A DNA stretch of 64,000 nt from Tenderia sp965602225. Its GTDB lineage: Bacteria > Pseudomonadota > Gammaproteobacteria > Tenderiales > Tenderiaceae. Within the stretch, counting starts at the first letter, position 1; every line of letters starts with the position of its first letter. The notes beneath the pieces were generated by a model, which saw only the letters and a program-made list of their open reading frames with translations, did no database searches and had not been told where the DNA came from. The DNA lies in assembly GCA_965602225.1 (NCBI GenBank), contig CBFCYE010000002.1:124001-188000 (forward strand). Reading direction: 5' to 3'. The translations under genes and the position numbers were made by a program. This document shows, piece after piece, positions 62,508 through 64,000 of the stretch.

Positions 62508-63764
62508 TTAACCGGCGTAAACAGGCAAACGTCTACAGACTTCGGCCGCCTTGGCCTTGACCGCATCGATAGTTGCCTGATCGCCCTTGGCATCGATGAT
62601 GTCACAGATCCAATGGGCCAGATCACGACTATCAGCCTCATCAAAACCACGAGTGGTAATGGCTGGGGTACCGATACGAATACCCGAAGTCACGAACGGT
62701 GACTGCGGATCATTCGGCACGGCATTCATGTTGACGGTGATATGGGCATTACCCAACCAGGCATCAACTTCCTTGCCGGTCAGTTCCTGCTTGATGAAGC
62801 TGACCAGGAACAGGTGATTGTCAGTGCCACCAGAAACAACATCATAACCACGTTTGATAAACACCTTGGCCATGGCCCGGGCATTTTTCACCACCTGCTG
62901 CTGATAAGTCTTGAAACCAGGCTCCAGCGCTTCTTTGAAAGCCACGGCCTTACCGGCAATCACATGCATCAATGGACCACCCTGGATGCCAGGAAAGATG
63001 GCAGAATTCAGTTTCTTCTCGATCTCAGGATTGGCCTTGGCCAGAATAATACCGCCGCGTGGACCACGCAGAGTCTTGTGAGTGGTTGAGGTAGTAACAT
63101 CGGCAATCTGTACTGGACTTGGGTATTCACCCGCGGCAATCAAACCGGCAACATGGGCCATATCAACCAGCAGATAGGCGCCAACAGCATCGGCAATATC
63201 GCGAAAACGCTGCCAATCCACCACACGGGAATAGGCCGAAAAACCGGCGACAATCATCTTCGGTTTATGCTCTTTGGCCAGCGCCTCGACCTGCTCGTAG
63301 TCGATCTCGCCAGTCTCTTCCTTAAGACCATATTGAACCGCATTGTAAGTCTTACCAGAGAAATTGACGTGCGAACCATGAGTCAGGTGACCACCATGAG
63401 CCAGACTCATACCCAGCACAGTGTCACCAGGCTGTAGTAGCGCCATATAGACTGCGCCATTGGCCTGTGAACCGGAGTGTGGCTGAACATTCGCATAATC
63501 AGCACCAAACAACTCTTTAAGGCGATCAATAGCCAGTTGCTCAGCGATATCAACAAATTCACAACCGCCGTAATAACGCTTGCTCGGATAGCCTTCGGCG
63601 TATTTATTGGTCAGCACAGAGCCCTGAGCCTGCATCACCCGTGGACTGGTATAGTTTTCAGAGGCAATCAGCTCAATGTGCACTTCCTGGCGCTCACGCT
63701 CGTGCTCCATCGCCGCCCACAGTTCATCGTCATATCCAGCTATGGTCATATCCTTGGTAAACAT
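62508..63764 (-). CDS. glyA: Serine hydroxymethyltransferase
   Basis: GlyA interconverts serine and glycine and charges tetrahydrofolate with one-carbon units, using PLP. The 418-residue protein has the PLP-Lys region [16 protein letters not shown], the substrate-binding YSEGYP-type segment (here [15 protein letters not shown]) and NMNAVPNDP near the C-terminus. It heads the row glyA-nrdR-ribDE-ribBA-ribH-nusB-thiL-pgpA. The gene-free region 63765-63947 to its right should contain its promoter; no clear regulator site is seen. Confidence 0.97.
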   Translation of the reverse strand: MFTKDMTIAGYDDELWAAMEHERERQEVHIELIASENYTSPRVMQAQGSVLTNKYAEGYPSKRYYGGCEFVDIAEQLAIDRLKELFGADYANVQPHSGSQANGAVYMALLQPGDTVLGMSLAHGGHLTHGSHVNFSGKTYNAVQYGLKEETGEIDYEQVEALAKEHKPKMIVAGFSAYSRVVDWQRFRDIADAVGAYLLVDMAHVAGLIAAGEYPSPVQIADVTTSTTHKTLRGPRGGIILAKANPEIEKKLNSAIFPGIQGGPLMHVIAGKAVAFKEALEPGFKTYQQQVVKNARAMAKVFIKRGYDVVSGGTDNHLFLVSFIKQELTGKEVDAWLGNAHITVNMNAVPNDPQSPFVTSGIRIGTPAITTRGFDEADSRDLAHWICDIIDAKGDQATIDAVKAKAAEVCRRLPVYAG

Positions 63765-63947
63765 GGCGTTACAAATCTCCAGCTAGCAAAAAATCATCGT
63801 CAGAAAAGCCCGTTAGGATACCTGATTTAGACCATTTCTGCATTGATTAGACGCTCTCAAGCAAAACCAGCGTCGGTAAAAGTTCAGACCTAAACAAATC
63901 ACTAAACATGCAAATTAAAAACAGCTTTAAAAGCAAAAGATTAAGCG

Positions 63948-63975
63948 TTTGTTAAGTAGCAAACAATGATATACT
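63948..63975 (+). promoter_or_regulatory. Sigma-70 promoter at the right edge (divergent from glyA)
   Basis: TTTGTT (63948-63953), 16 bases, TATACT (63970-63975) preceded by TG one base before (extended -10). It points rightwards; an ATG at 63993 may begin a gene that continues beyond the window, but only eight bases of it are visible. Confidence 0.45.
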
Positions 63976-64000
63976 ACAAAAATGTAGGCAGCATGAATTT

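Noticed and set aside
1..64000. CRISPR arrays, rRNA genes, complete prophage or complete IS
   Set aside because: No regularly spaced repeats, rRNA sequence, transposase or phage structural genes were seen on either strand.

Overview
The window looks like chromosomal DNA of a free-living, motile gammaproteobacterium. Marker proteins and their gene orders fit that class: ffh-rpsP-rimM-trmD-rplS, glyA-nrdR-ribD-ribE-ribBA-ribH-nusB-thiL-pgpA, xseB-ispA-dxs, parC/parE, lon, xerD and dsbC. A siroheme sulfite reductase, several periplasmic c-type cytochromes, a cytochrome c peroxidase and a SulP permease suggest a respiratory organism with sulfur metabolism. Species cannot be fixed from the sequence alone.

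Layout. 0-2 kb: end of a flagellar cluster (flgA end, flgM behind a sigma-28 promoter, flgN, a YcgR-like c-di-GMP brake). 2-3.6 kb: tRNA-Arg(CCT) followed by a 1.5-kb accessory insert bounded by a repeat of the tRNA 3' end; it carries one gene (winged HTH + GHKL ATPase + STAS-like domain) behind four copies of a GTAAACTT element. 3.7-16.5 kb: housekeeping genes (sulfite reductase, dsbC, xerD, ogt, a TPR protein, the ribosomal-protein/SRP operon, an MBL hydrolase, YpjD- and CorC-like membrane proteins). 16.5-26.4 kb: a complete Wsp-type chemosensory operon (wspABCDEF plus the diguanylate cyclase WspR). Its receptor has a CxxCH heme motif and three HAMP domains, and its CheA has three Hpt domains. 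26.5-34 kb: DUF1249, UMF1 transporter, nudF, lon, a Kelch protein, a phage NinX-like gene and a SpeE-like methyltransferase. 34-47.2 kb: a small motility-type protein, a PhoPQ-like two-component system, cytochrome c, htpX, a SulP permease, parC, a peroxidase/cupredoxin/diheme cytochrome operon and a chemoreceptor. 47.2-53.9 kb: parE, a REP-like palindrome, xseB-ispA-dxs, queD-folE2. 54-63.8 kb: a GGDEF-EAL protein, then the pgpA...glyA operon, interrupted by a 162-bp MITE-like element between nusB and thiL.

Two themes connect distant genes. First, motility and c-di-GMP: one diguanylate cyclase (WspR), one GGDEF-EAL protein and one PilZ brake, with sigma-28-like promoters before flgM, a chemoreceptor and a small motility-type protein, and possibly before wspA. 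Second, periplasmic heme and redox biology: the peroxidase operon, a monoheme cytochrome, DsbC and the heme-motif receptor of the Wsp system. The strongest candidates for something not yet described are the single-gene HTH-GHKL-STAS element with its iterated operator at the tRNA, and the heme-receptor, triple-Hpt version of the Wsp pathway.
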